15,797 nt of DNA from Candidatus Pacearchaeota archaeon (GTDB lineage Archaea > Nanoarchaeota > Nanoarchaeia > Pacearchaeales > GW2011-AR1): positions 1-15,797 of the forward strand of contig NZAS01000024.1 of the NCBI GenBank assembly GCA_002686195.1, given 5' to 3'. This document shows, one piece after another, positions 1 through 6,194 of the stretch. The position numbers and the translations under genes are program-made. The notes under the pieces were generated by a model, which did not search any database, was not told where the DNA came from, and saw nothing but the letters and a program-made list of their open reading frames with translations. Every line of letters starts with the position of its first letter. The stretch's first letter is position 1.

Positions 1-939
1 TACTTTATTATTTGAGTAGTCATATCCCATTCTTGGGAGGAGTTTTTGGAGGTCGGATTCTTTTAGTTCAAGTCCTAAGAGGGAATTGATGTCTTCTAAA
101 TTTATTTTAAGGGTTTCCGGGGCCATGTTAGGTATGTCTTCCTTTTTGTTATTTTGTTGAACGCATTCAATTGAATAGATTTTTCCACCCATGTCTGCTA
201 GGGTCGTAGCCATAATTGTGATTGCTTGTTTTATTGTTTCTAGATTTGGACCTGTTGCTTCAATGAAAACGTCTTTTGTTGTTTCATCGATTTTCCCCAT
301 GTTGTGTGCATTTATAATTGGGGGCATTGACATTAGATTGTTAGCTGAGTCTATAAAAATTGGGTACTTGTCCCAATCTTGACAGATATTGGCATATGTT
401 CTTCCTGTTGGGTGTTTTGATAGGATCTGTCTTCCTGTTATTTCTGTTGGGAATTCTAAAGGTCGGAATTTTATTTTGTCTGGGTCTCTTCCGATGAATC
501 TAACTGGGAATTTTATGTTTTCTAAAGGATAAAGACCAATTCCACCTTTCTTTCTGTTTCGCATCATTGTTGCTCCAATTTTTTCCTGGATGTCTATTAC
601 TTCTTTTATTTTTTCATCATTTAAATCCAGAGATTTAACGATGCATGCGACTGCATATGGCCATTCTTTTGGTAATGATTTTTCTACTATTAGTTTATGG
701 CCTGATTTTTGGGTTTTGTACTTTTGCAAGCCTGTTTGTTTTCCGAGAAAGGCTTTGAAAGCTCTTACGAAGCCTTGTAAGCTTAGTAAGTCAGGCCTAT
801 TCGGGAAGATTTCTAGTTCTATTTCTTCTGCATTTATGGATTCTACAGGGGTTCCGAACATTGGGATCTGGGACTCCACAGATCTAGTAAGTTTGATGTG
901 TTTCTCAAATTCTTTTCTGTTTAGTGTTATGTTTGCCAT
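1..939 (-). CDS. pheT: Phenylalanyl-tRNA synthetase beta subunit (partial)
   Basis: Beta subunit of the (alpha-beta)2 PheRS that charges tRNA-Phe in the cytosol. Only the first 313 codons are inside the window; the gene continues past base 1 with no stop. The protein begins MANITLNRKEFEKHI, and an NRPDLLS motif near residues 47-53 is typical of the PheT B1 domain, followed by the region where archaeal PheT has its B3/B4 editing domain. The ATG at 939-937 directly follows the pheS stop codon at 942-940 with no gap, so the two are translationally coupled and co-transcribed in the order pheS-pheT. Identity is firm from sequence style and pairing with pheS; the C-terminal catalytic-like part cannot be assessed. 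Confidence 0.93.
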   Translation of the reverse strand, partial: MANITLNRKEFEKHIKLTRSVESQIPMFGTPVESINAEEIELEIFPNRPDLLSLQGFVRAFKAFLGKQTGLQKYKTQKSGHKLIVEKSLPKEWPYAVACIVKSLDLNDEKIKEVIDIQEKIGATMMRNRKKGGIGLYPLENIKFPVRFIGRDPDKIKFRPLEFPTEITGRQILSKHPTGRTYANICQDWDKYPIFIDSANNLMSMPPIINAHNMGKIDETTKDVFIEATGPNLETIKQAITIMATTLADMGGKIYSIECVQQNNKKEDIPNMAPETLKINLEDINSLLGLELKESDLQKLLPRMGYDYSNNKV

Positions 940-2457
940 TTACTTTACCCAGGCCTTCTTCTGTCGAAGGATTTTTAGATTGTTTGCGTATAGCTCTCTG
1001 AGGTCTTTGATTTTGTAGTAGTCTGTTATGATTCTGTCGAAGCCTTGACCCCAGGCCAGGACTGGGGTGTTTGTTCCCAATAATGGTATTGTGATTTCTG
1101 GACGGAAGATTCCTGCTCCGCCTAATTCAAGCCATACTTTCTTTTCTTCGTGGTAGACTGAGGTTTCTACACTTGGCTCTGTATATGGGAAATAAGCTGG
1201 AGTGAATCTAACTTTTTCGAATCCCATTTTTTTATAGAATTCTTTTAAATAGCCGAGAAGATCTCTGAAAGTTATGTTCGGGTCTATTACTATTCCTTCT
1301 GTTTGGTAGAATTCGAAGCCGTGAGACCAATCAACTGTTTCGTTTCTGAAGTTTTTCCCTATTGAGAAGAATTTTGCTGGGAGTTTTTTAATATCAAGTG
1401 ATGTAAGGGTTTGGGCAGACAAACAGGTTGTGTGTGTTCTTAAGACAGGGCGTTTTGCTTCATCTATGTTCCATGAGTATTGCCAGCCCTTGGAATTGTC
1501 TACTCCAGACTCATGTGCTTTTTTTACTGCGTCTAGTATTTTTTTGTCTGGTAATTTGGATTCTATGTCCTTAATATAGAAAGTGTCTTGCATTTCTCGA
1601 ACAGGATGATCCTGGGGTGTGAATAGAGCGTCGAAGTTCCAGAAAGAGCTTTGTACGAGATCCCCAGACATTTCTTTAAATCCTAAGTCAAGCCAAATTC
1701 TTTTTGAATATTCAATTGCTTGATTTACAAAATGTTTTTTTCCTCCAAAGATTGCTGGGACAGGGGCTTGTATGTCATATCTTCGGAATTTTTGTTTTTT
1801 TGAAGCTGATTTGATTGTTTCTGGAGTTACTTCTTCTATTGAGTCGGATTTTATTTCTTGGCCTGCTAGTTGTTTTCCTAGATCTGTTAATTTGAATGAG
1901 GTGGACTTTTTTTCTTCTACTTGTATTATGTCTTTTCTTGTTTTTAGAGAGTCGAATGCGTGGAGTTGCTCTGGTGTTAATGATTTTTTAGGTAATGGGA
2001 GGGCTTCTAAGAGTTGTTCTTCTAATGTTTTTTTTGTCAGCTCTTCTTTATTTGCTTTAATGGAGATCTTTCCATTTCTTAGATCTATTAAGGCCTTCTT
2101 TTTTAGGACTCCAAGGGAGACTTTGAATTCATTGTCTGATAATTTGGAGAGTTTTTTTGCTTCTGCTAATGGCAAATGATTCTTTTGTTCTAATGTTAAT
2201 AATAGATTTCTTTCAGGAAGACCTTTCTTTTTGTAGTAAATTCCATTTGTTCCTAAGTCAACTATTTCTTCTGTTGAAGACACAAGGGTTAGAAGGTTTT
2301 TGTTCTGGAGGAATTTTAGTGCTCTTAAGACGGATGTTTCATCTAGCCCTGACTTTTCTATTATTTGGGCTATTGGTTCATTTAAGAAAGGTATGGTTCT
2401 TCTTTCTAGTGGTGAAAGAGATTCAATTATTTTTTCTAGTTCATTAGGGTTTGACAT
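940..2457 (-). CDS. pheS: Phenylalanyl-tRNA synthetase alpha subunit
   Basis: Catalytic subunit of PheRS, a class II synthetase. The 505-residue length is archaeal/eukaryotic type: about 200 N-terminal residues look like successive winged-helix units (roughly 5-80, 85-140 and 145-200), replacing the bacterial coiled coil. The catalytic core starts near 230. Class II motif 2 is at about 369-384 (RNETVDWSHGFEF) and motif 3 at about 464-475 (TPVLAWGQGFDR); the GGAGIFRPE stretch at 446-454 is characteristic of PheS. The start at 2457 is supported by a TATA box centred 26 nt upstream, giving a leaderless mRNA. The stop abuts the pheT start. Nothing is missing among the expected motifs. Confidence 0.96.
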   Translation of the reverse strand: MSNPNELEKIIESLSPLERRTIPFLNEPIAQIIEKSGLDETSVLRALKFLQNKNLLTLVSSTEEIVDLGTNGIYYKKKGLPERNLLLTLEQKNHLPLAEAKKLSKLSDNEFKVSLGVLKKKALIDLRNGKISIKANKEELTKKTLEEQLLEALPLPKKSLTPEQLHAFDSLKTRKDIIQVEEKKSTSFKLTDLGKQLAGQEIKSDSIEEVTPETIKSASKKQKFRRYDIQAPVPAIFGGKKHFVNQAIEYSKRIWLDLGFKEMSGDLVQSSFWNFDALFTPQDHPVREMQDTFYIKDIESKLPDKKILDAVKKAHESGVDNSKGWQYSWNIDEAKRPVLRTHTTCLSAQTLTSLDIKKLPAKFFSIGKNFRNETVDWSHGFEFYQTEGIVIDPNITFRDLLGYLKEFYKKMGFEKVRFTPAYFPYTEPSVETSVYHEEKKVWLELGGAGIFRPEITIPLLGTNTPVLAWGQGFDRIITDYYKIKDLRELYANNLKILRQKKAWVK

Positions 2458-2478
2458 GGGAAATGATAGAATGTGGGA

Positions 2479-2488
2479 ATTTTAAAGG
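2479..2488 (-). promoter_or_regulatory. TATA box of pheST
   Basis: On the minus strand this reads CCTTTAAAAT. Its centre is 26 nt before the pheS ATG, the spacing expected if transcription starts at the start codon. It lies just upstream of the rnp3 stop, so pheST can be transcribed separately from pyrH-rnp3. Confidence 0.6.
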
Positions 2489-2493
2489 TTTGC

Positions 2494-2868
2494 CTAGATA
2501 AACAGATTTTGGTTTTCTGTGTTGAGGATTTGTAGTTTACACTTGGCTTTTTTGCAGGTTTTTGTTAGTTCATCCAATCTTGCTAGTGCAATTGCTTTTG
2601 TTTTTTTGTCTGCTTTCCTTATGTCTTCAAGGTCTATGGCTATTGTTACTTTATTTTTGGCTGCAATTTTTGCTAGGACGTGGTTTATTCCAGTGTCCAA
2701 GTATTTTATTTTGTCACGGCCTTTTGTTATGTCTAATAGTAATATGTCGAAGTGTCCGTATTCTAGGATTTTTCTGTTGTATTCTGGAGATTGAGATTTA
2801 ATGATAATTGGGGCTTTGGATTTTTTTATTAGTTTCTTTGTTTTCTCGGTGTTTGTTTCAGAAATCAT
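2494..2868 (-). CDS. rnp3: RNase P protein component 3 (Rpp30 family), short form
   Basis: Protein subunit of archaeal RNase P, the RNP that removes 5' leaders from pre-tRNA. The 124-residue protein has the family's DILLLDIT strand near residues 41-48 and the signature GINHVLAKIAAKNKVTIAIDL region at about 60-80. Archaeal Rnp3 is usually a TIM-barrel-like protein of roughly 200-240 residues, so this one is about half length. It ends cleanly at a TAA with no continuing frame behind it, so it looks like a natural reduction rather than a frameshift. Its ATG overlaps the pyrH stop in an ATGA, so the two genes form a coupled operon. The family call rests on the signature segment; the short length lowers certainty somewhat. 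Confidence 0.78.
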   Translation of the reverse strand: MISETNTEKTKKLIKKSKAPIIIKSQSPEYNRKILEYGHFDILLLDITKGRDKIKYLDTGINHVLAKIAAKNKVTIAIDLEDIRKADKKTKAIALARLDELTKTCKKAKCKLQILNTENQNLFI

Positions 2869-3551
2869 CCTTGTATAGTTGTGCCTTTGAATTTTTTATC
2901 TTTGAGGAGGTTGTCAAGGTTGGTTAGGTTTTGTCCTATAATGTAAGTTTTTATCTTGTGTTTTTTAATTAAGTTGGCTGCTTGCTGGTCTAGGACGAAG
3001 TGCTGGCCTGCTTTGTATTTTATTTTGTTTGCTCTTTTTGCGAAGGCACTCCAAGATTGCTTTGGAATGAATTTCGCCTTTTTGTTTTCTTTTGGATTAT
3101 CTGTAAAAAGTCCGGGGACATTTGTTATATTAATGAAATCTGTATCTAGAAGACGAGCGAGCTTTGCTCCTGTTTCATCTGATGTTGATTTTTTTGCATA
3201 TCTTAGTGCTCCACAGAAGACAACGGAGTTTTTTGGGAGAGCAGATTTGACTTCTTCCATATTTAGAGGGAGAGTATCATTTGCTTGTTTTCCGAAGAAT
3301 TGCATCATGAATTTGGCATTCATTCTTGTTGCTCTAATGCCTGCTAATGAAAGTTCTTTTTCGGATTTGCCTTCTTCCCGTAAAGCTGAGATGTATTTTC
3401 TTGCTATTGTTCCGCCACCGCAGACAACTACAAACTTGTGTGTTTTGAAATGTTTTTCAAGAGTTTTTTTGAATTTATCTAAGAACAGATGGTTGATTTT
3501 GTCTGGGACGATTAGGGAGCCCCCTAGAGAAAGAACGATTGTTTTTTTCAT
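2865..3551 (-). CDS. pyrH: UMP kinase, archaeal type
   Basis: Amino acid kinase family enzyme that phosphorylates UMP to UDP in pyrimidine nucleotide synthesis. The N-terminus has the LSLGGSL phosphate-binding loop (about 7-13), a CGGGTIARKY segment at 44-53, and the archaeal UMPK substrate region around GIRATRMNAKFM (71-82). A TSDETGAKLARLLDTDFINI stretch and the NVPGLFTDNP segment follow near 122-153, corresponding to the nucleotide-binding half. The 228-residue length is normal for archaeal PyrH. A TATA box is centred 26 nt before the ATG. The last codons overlap rnp3 by 4 nt. Isopentenyl phosphate kinase is a related alternative, but the N-terminal and Asp-rich motifs fit UMPK better. Confidence 0.88.
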   Translation of the reverse strand: MKKTIVLSLGGSLIVPDKINHLFLDKFKKTLEKHFKTHKFVVVCGGGTIARKYISALREEGKSEKELSLAGIRATRMNAKFMMQFFGKQANDTLPLNMEEVKSALPKNSVVFCGALRYAKKSTSDETGAKLARLLDTDFINITNVPGLFTDNPKENKKAKFIPKQSWSAFAKRANKIKYKAGQHFVLDQQAANLIKKHKIKTYIIGQNLTNLDNLLKDKKFKGTTIQG

Positions 3552-3571
3552 AATATATAGAATGAAAAAGG

Positions 3572-3581
3572 TATTTTAAAG
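3572..3581 (-). promoter_or_regulatory. TATA box of pyrH-rnp3
   Basis: Minus-strand CTTTAAAATA centred 26 nt upstream of the pyrH ATG. It directly abuts the stop codon of the upstream glycosylase gene (TAA at 3584-3582), so the promoter occupies the whole 30-nt gap. Confidence 0.55.
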
Positions 3582-4148
3582 TTATTTGAAGATTTCCCCG
3601 TTTTCTTGGGACCACCAGAGTAAGTCAAGTTCGTCCGCCGGTGTGTTAATTGATTTTGCGTGGTTTAGGAAGGTTTGTTCGATTTCTAAATAATTTTTCT
3701 TGGATTTTATTTTTGGTTCTTTGATAAGAGATTTTTGATAGAGATTTTTTAATATATGACGATCTAGGATTGCGATTTTGTTGTTTGAGAGACCGATATT
3801 TCTTAAGAAGTGAGATGCTTCTTTTAGGCCGTATCCTGAGACATTATCTGCTATAAATTGTCGTAGTTCTTGAGTATTAGAATTATTTAATTGGGATTTG
3901 ATATTTTTGAATGAAGATTTGGCTTTGAAAATTCGAATTGATTTAACATTATGAAATCTTGTGCGTGTTTTTAAGATGAATTTTATTTTAGATAATGATG
4001 GATTTTTTAATTTATTTAATTCTAGGACTGCTTGCCAGCATCGTTGGGCGTTGGATTGTGGGGTGAGGAGGCAGAACATGAATTCATTAAACATATCTTT
4101 TTTACCTAAATTCTTAAAACTATTCAACTTTTTTTTAATTTCACTCAT
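3582..4148 (-). CDS. ogg: 8-oxoguanine DNA glycosylase/AP lyase, Ogg2 type
   Basis: Base-excision repair enzyme of the helix-hairpin-helix superfamily that removes oxidised guanine and nicks the abasic site. The 188 residues match the compact archaeal Ogg2 architecture: CLLTPQSNAQRCW near 26-38, the HhH element VSGYGLKEASHFLRNIG at 103-119 with the Schiff-base lysine K109, and the catalytic aspartate D129 in ILDRHILKNL. The C-terminus ELDLLWWSQENGEIFK matches the terminal segment typical of Ogg2, where the carboxyl-terminal lysine is conserved in known members. A TATAAATA-type box is centred about 25 nt before the ATG, so the transcript is probably leaderless. It stands as its own unit upstream of pyrH. 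Confidence 0.92.
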   Translation of the reverse strand: MSEIKKKLNSFKNLGKKDMFNEFMFCLLTPQSNAQRCWQAVLELNKLKNPSLSKIKFILKTRTRFHNVKSIRIFKAKSSFKNIKSQLNNSNTQELRQFIADNVSGYGLKEASHFLRNIGLSNNKIAILDRHILKNLYQKSLIKEPKIKSKKNYLEIEQTFLNHAKSINTPADELDLLWWSQENGEIFK

Positions 4149-4169
4149 GTAGGTATCTAAATGTGTTGG

Positions 4170-4177
4170 TATAAATA
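4170..4177 (-). promoter_or_regulatory. TATA box of the ogg gene
   Basis: Plus-strand TATAAATA; on the minus strand TATTTATA. It is centred 25.5 nt upstream of the ATG at 4148, matching the leaderless pattern seen across the window. Confidence 0.55.
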
Positions 4178-4203
4178 ATTATCTTCCTTTGATCTTGAAA
4201 TTG

Positions 4204-4228
4204 GACAGTTGCGCTGAAGTTTACTGTC
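4204..4228 (-). terminator. Weak stem-loop just past the 4229 gene
   Basis: GACAGT (4204-4209) and ACTGTC (4223-4228) form a perfect 6-bp stem with a 13-nt loop, immediately after the stop codon at 4231-4229. On the minus strand it would sit at the 3' end of the coiled-coil/secretion-ATPase-like operon. There is no long U tract beyond it, so a terminator role is only a guess. Confidence 0.25.
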
Positions 4229-4801
4229 TTATCTTTGTATTTGGGGCATCTTCTTTTGAATTATAAAACGAGTGCCAACGTAGTCCGATATGACTGCAGT
4301 AATTATGAAATTGGAGAAAGCGGCTTTGAAAACTCCTGAGATAATTGGGATTTTTGTTTTTTCTGAGATTGCATCTAGGGCGCTGTTGATTTCATTTGAA
4401 GTCAAAAGGGTAGGGGCTGTTTCAATTCTGCCTGAGGCATTTACTAAAAGGTTTTTGCCTGGGCCTGGACATTCAACGCTTAGGACTGCAGGGTTTTGTA
4501 AGATTGGGAGAACTTTTTGCAAACCGAGGGATTGGGTTTCTTGAGGTGTGAGAGGTGTTTGTTGTTGCGAGGGTTGGACGATTGGGAATTTTTTCATTGT
4601 TCTTTGTCTTTGAGGGATTGGAGTTATTTTCATAATGCGGCTTCTTTGTGGGAGATATGGGGGCAAAAGAATTTGTCTTGGTTCTTGGAAACCCAAGGGC
4701 CTAATTGGTGGATAGATTCTCTTAGGGCGTGATTTGTTAATTAGAACTTGTACAAATTCTTTTAGGAATTTAGTTTTTTGGTCTTGAGTTTTTTCAGACA
4801 T
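4229..4801 (-). CDS. Unknown protein resembling the N-terminal domain of secretion (GspE/VirB11/ArlI-like) ATPases
   Basis: 190 residues. I chose the ATG at 4801, one base after the stop of the preceding gene; the longer frame to 4900 would overlap that gene by almost 100 nt. Residues 1-90 are basic and proline/glutamine-rich and probably disordered. Residues about 93-184 look like a folded alpha/beta domain: LPILQNPAVLSVECPGPGKN, then a basic strand, a TSNEINSALDAISEKTK helix, and a final TRFIIQKK strand. This order resembles the domain that precedes the motor in type II/IV secretion ATPases (L..DP.V..I.vnGPG...V followed later by TIRKF). No Walker A or B follows, so if the match is right this is a stand-alone non-catalytic domain. 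It is paired with the coiled-coil gene upstream. The fold match is from pattern reading only. Confidence 0.6.
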   Translation of the reverse strand: MSEKTQDQKTKFLKEFVQVLINKSRPKRIYPPIRPLGFQEPRQILLPPYLPQRSRIMKITPIPQRQRTMKKFPIVQPSQQQTPLTPQETQSLGLQKVLPILQNPAVLSVECPGPGKNLLVNASGRIETAPTLLTSNEINSALDAISEKTKIPIISGVFKAAFSNFIITAVISDYVGTRFIIQKKMPQIQR

Positions 4802-4802
4802 T

Positions 4803-5225
4803 TTAGAACCTTGGAATTGGTTTTCCAGAAGCAGGAGCCCTAACTGTGTTTTCCCAGAATTCTTCTTTTCCTTGGGTGGGAGTTGGAGGTTTGTTTTCAC
4901 CGTAGACTTTTTCTTTGAATCTATCTTCCATTAATGTTAGGCCTTTAGCAATTGTTTTGTTCTGTTCTAGAAGACGGTCTATTTTATTCAAGAATTCTTT
5001 GTCTTTTTCTGTGTCTGGTGTGTGAGTACCGAAGGATTTTGCAGCGGATTCGAATAATTTTAGTAGTGAAGAAATTTCTTTTGTTAACCCATCGAGCTTT
5101 TGTGCTAAGTCTGTGTGGACTGCTTGAAGTGCAATGAGGTTTTCAACTATGGTTTTTTCTATTTGAGATTTAGTAACTCTTTTCTTTTTAGGACTAGGTT
5201 TGTCAAGTATCACCTTTTTTGGCAT
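4803..5225 (-). CDS. Coiled-coil protein of unknown function
   Basis: I do not recognise this 140-residue protein. It has a basic N-terminus rich in Lys/Pro (1-18), a long charged helical segment from about 18 to 112 with heptad-like leucines and isoleucines broken by a short THTPDTEKD turn near 67-75, and a Pro/Gly-rich tail ending KPIPRF. There is no signal peptide, membrane segment or cysteine. It is the first gene of a two-gene unit, with only one base between its stop and the next ATG, so the two products are likely made together and may form a complex. The start at 5225 is supported by a TATA box centred 25 nt upstream. Confidence 0.72.
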   Translation of the reverse strand: MPKKVILDKPSPKKKRVTKSQIEKTIVENLIALQAVHTDLAQKLDGLTKEISSLLKLFESAAKSFGTHTPDTEKDKEFLNKIDRLLEQNKTIAKGLTLMEDRFKEKVYGENKPPTPTQGKEEFWENTVRAPASGKPIPRF

Positions 5226-5245
5226 GTTTAAGAAAGGAAGAGGAG

Positions 5246-5264
5246 TTTTATAAAGATTCCGTTG
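5246..5264 (-). promoter_or_regulatory. Promoter of the 5225 gene (GGAATCTTTATAAAA type)
   Basis: Minus-strand GGAATCTTTATAAAA, with the TATA centre 25 nt before the ATG. The same GAATCTTTA upstream half occurs at the promoters at 6787-6800 and 10055-10067. Part of the box also forms one arm of the inverted repeat at 5250-5274. Confidence 0.5.
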
Positions 5265-5299
5265 GAATCTTTATTCCATTCAACTTTGAAAAAGTTGAA
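5250..5299. repeat. Two-hairpin intergenic element, copy 1
   Basis: Hairpin 1 is ATAAAGATTCC (5250-5260), loop GTT, GGAATCTTTAT (5264-5274): an 11-bp perfect stem. Hairpin 2 is TTCAACTTT (5279-5287), loop GAA, AAAGTTGAA (5291-5299): a 9-bp perfect stem. A TATA-like TTATAAAT follows at 5301. The linker and arms align with the element at 8099-8146 (14 of 17 identical over 5266-5282 versus 8114-8130), with the second stem changed but still paired. The 5' arm overlaps the promoter of the minus-strand 5225 gene, so part of the symmetry may be promoter sequence. Confidence 0.65.
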
Positions 5300-5324
5300 G
5301 TTATAAATCTTTAGTTAGAAAAGG

Positions 5325-5331
5325 TTAAAAA
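5325..5331 (+). promoter_or_regulatory. Likely TATA box for the tRNA-Trp transcript
   Basis: TTAAAAA is centred 27 nt before the first base of the partial tRNA copy at 5355. No TATA-like element sits 26 nt before the intact tRNA (around 5419 the sequence is GAAGTTTCGGG), so the intact gene is probably read through from here. A second candidate, TTATAAAT, lies at 5301-5308. Confidence 0.4.
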
Positions 5332-5354
5332 CGGAGTTTTTATTGTATTGAGAA

Positions 5355-5440
5355 GGGTGCGTGGTTCAATCCAGAGATTAGGAAAATCTCTGGCCCCAAA
5401 ACTTCCATAAAAGAAGTTTCGGGTGAGTAGAATACCTGCC
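5355..5440 (+). pseudogene. Broken 5' copy of tRNA-Trp with a D-loop insertion
   Basis: Bases 5355-5370 (GGGTGCGTGGTTCAAT) are identical to tRNA-Trp nucleotides 1-16 at 5445-5460. Bases 5427-5440 (GTAGAATACCTGCC) are identical to 5462-5475, which ends at nucleotide 32, at the edge of the anticodon loop. Between them are 56 foreign bases made of two hairpins. The copy has no anticodon, variable loop, T arm or 3' acceptor, and is followed after only CTAT by the intact gene. It cannot make a tRNA on its own. The offset between copy and gene is exactly 90 nt. The original promoter appears to lie upstream of the copy. Confidence 0.8.
5371..5423 (+). repeat. Two-hairpin insert inside the partial tRNA-Trp copy
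   Basis: Hairpin 1: CCAGAGATT (5371-5379), loop AGGAA, AATCTCTGG (5385-5393), 9 bp perfect. Hairpin 2: CCCAAAACTTC (5395-5405), loop CATAAAA, GAAGTTTCGGG (5413-5423), 10 of 11 paired with one A-C mismatch. The arrangement (two stems, a very short linker) parallels the elements at 5250 and 8099, but sequence identity is too low to be sure it belongs to the same family. No target-site duplication is visible. Confidence 0.6.
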
Positions 5441-5444
5441 CTAT

Positions 5445-5515
5445 GGGTGCGTGGTTCAATGGTAGAATACCTGCCTCCAGAGCAGAAGACGGGGGTTCGA
5501 TTCCCTCCGCGCCCA
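5445..5515 (+). tRNA. tRNA-Trp (anticodon CCA), intronless
   Basis: Complete cloverleaf: acceptor GGGTGCG/CGCGCCC (one T-G pair), D stem GTTC/GAAT, anticodon stem CCTGC/GCAGA (C27-A43 mismatched), anticodon loop CTCCAGA with T33 before CCA at 34-36, a four-base variable loop AGAC, T stem GGGGG/CCCTC with loop TTCGATT, and discriminator A at 5515. The 3' CCA is not encoded. The D arm looks Gly-like, but the loop geometry gives CCA, not TCC. Archaeal tRNA-Trp genes often carry an intron after position 37; this one has none. The 3' end lies one base before the stop codon of the convergent PIN gene. Confidence 0.9.
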
Positions 5516-5516
5516 T

Positions 5517-6194
5517 TTATAATCTTTTGAGTTCTTTGATTTCGTCGTGACTTATGGCCGCACCTTTGTACTTTGTTGCGAAGAGAACTGCTTCTAGGGC
5601 GCTTTGGCCCTTGACTCTTAGGAGGCCTTTTTTGTAGGCGACATAGACTAGTTCTGATGAGCGGATGAATTTGAAGTTTTCAAATTTCTCGAAGTTTTCT
5701 CTTTCTAATTTTAGTGAGCGATGGAGTTTGCGTTCCATAATTTTTTTTAGGTTGTCTGGTTTTTCTGATAAAATTCTGATGGTTCTTTCGTCTGCTGAGA
5801 TTATATTTTGGATTTTTAATTTGGAAAGCTCGGAAGACAGGGCGAGGCAAGAGGTTTCTGCTTGGCTTATTATTTTTATCCATTTTCCATCTGATTGTAA
5901 AGAATGGTTTGCTAGTTCCATTAAGTATTTTGTTTTTTTGGAAATTGCAGAATCTGGGATCTTTAGGTCTGAGGGGAGTTGTAAGACTTTGGAATCCAAG
6001 AGGGATTGAACTCTTAATGCACCAAGTTTGAAACGGGGGACATTTGATGGGCGGTCTACTACTTCTTTTTTTACTTCTTTTGTTATTAGAAAAGTGCAGT
6101 CGCATTTTTGTTTTAGTTTTGGAAGGAGATAGAGAAGGCCGTTCATGGACAGGTTGATTAGAGTTCCTGAGTCGAAGATTAGTGTTTTTGTCAT
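5517..6194 (-). CDS. PIN-domain nuclease, probable toxin of a toxin-antitoxin-like pair
   Basis: 225 residues from the ATG at 6194. An upstream in-frame ATG at 6302 exists but lies inside the preceding gene. The N-terminus LIFDSGTLINL places the first PIN acidic residue at D8. Others fit at E40 or E44 (TKEVKKEV), E113 (AETSCLAL) and D135 (SADERT), giving the four-carboxylate metal site of PIN ribonucleases. It is longer than a typical VapC (about 130 residues): an insertion lies at about 50-110 and a basic C-terminal part at about 145-225. The start overlaps the stop of the HTH gene in an ATGA, which is the antitoxin-then-toxin order. Its target is unknown. Confidence 0.75.
   Translation of the reverse strand: MTKTLIFDSGTLINLSMNGLLYLLPKLKQKCDCTFLITKEVKKEVVDRPSNVPRFKLGALRVQSLLDSKVLQLPSDLKIPDSAISKKTKYLMELANHSLQSDGKWIKIISQAETSCLALSSELSKLKIQNIISADERTIRILSEKPDNLKKIMERKLHRSLKLERENFEKFENFKFIRSSELVYVAYKKGLLRVKGQSALEAVLFATKYKGAAISHDEIKELKRL

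Noticed and set aside
590..1018. Plus-strand open frame antisense to pheT/pheS
   Set aside because: It is a shadow of the confident minus-strand pheT and pheS genes; its composition is Ser/Phe-rich as expected from antisense of Lys/Glu-rich coding, and it has no promoter.
4802..4900. Longer start (4900) for the secretion-ATPase-like gene
   Set aside because: The extra 33 codons lie wholly inside the upstream coiled-coil gene in another frame. The ATG at 4801 sits one base after that gene's stop.
5250..5423. CRISPR array
   Set aside because: The hairpins are not regularly spaced direct repeats with unique spacers, and no cas genes are present.
5371..5426. tRNA intron in the D loop
   Set aside because: The copy carrying the insert lacks a 3' half and anticodon, so splicing would not give a tRNA. 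An intact uninterrupted gene follows.
5445..5515. Reading the tRNA as tRNA-Gly (TCC) because of its Gly-like D arm
   Set aside because: With the seven-base loop CTCCAGA and T at position 33, the anticodon is CCA; TCC would require C at position 33.
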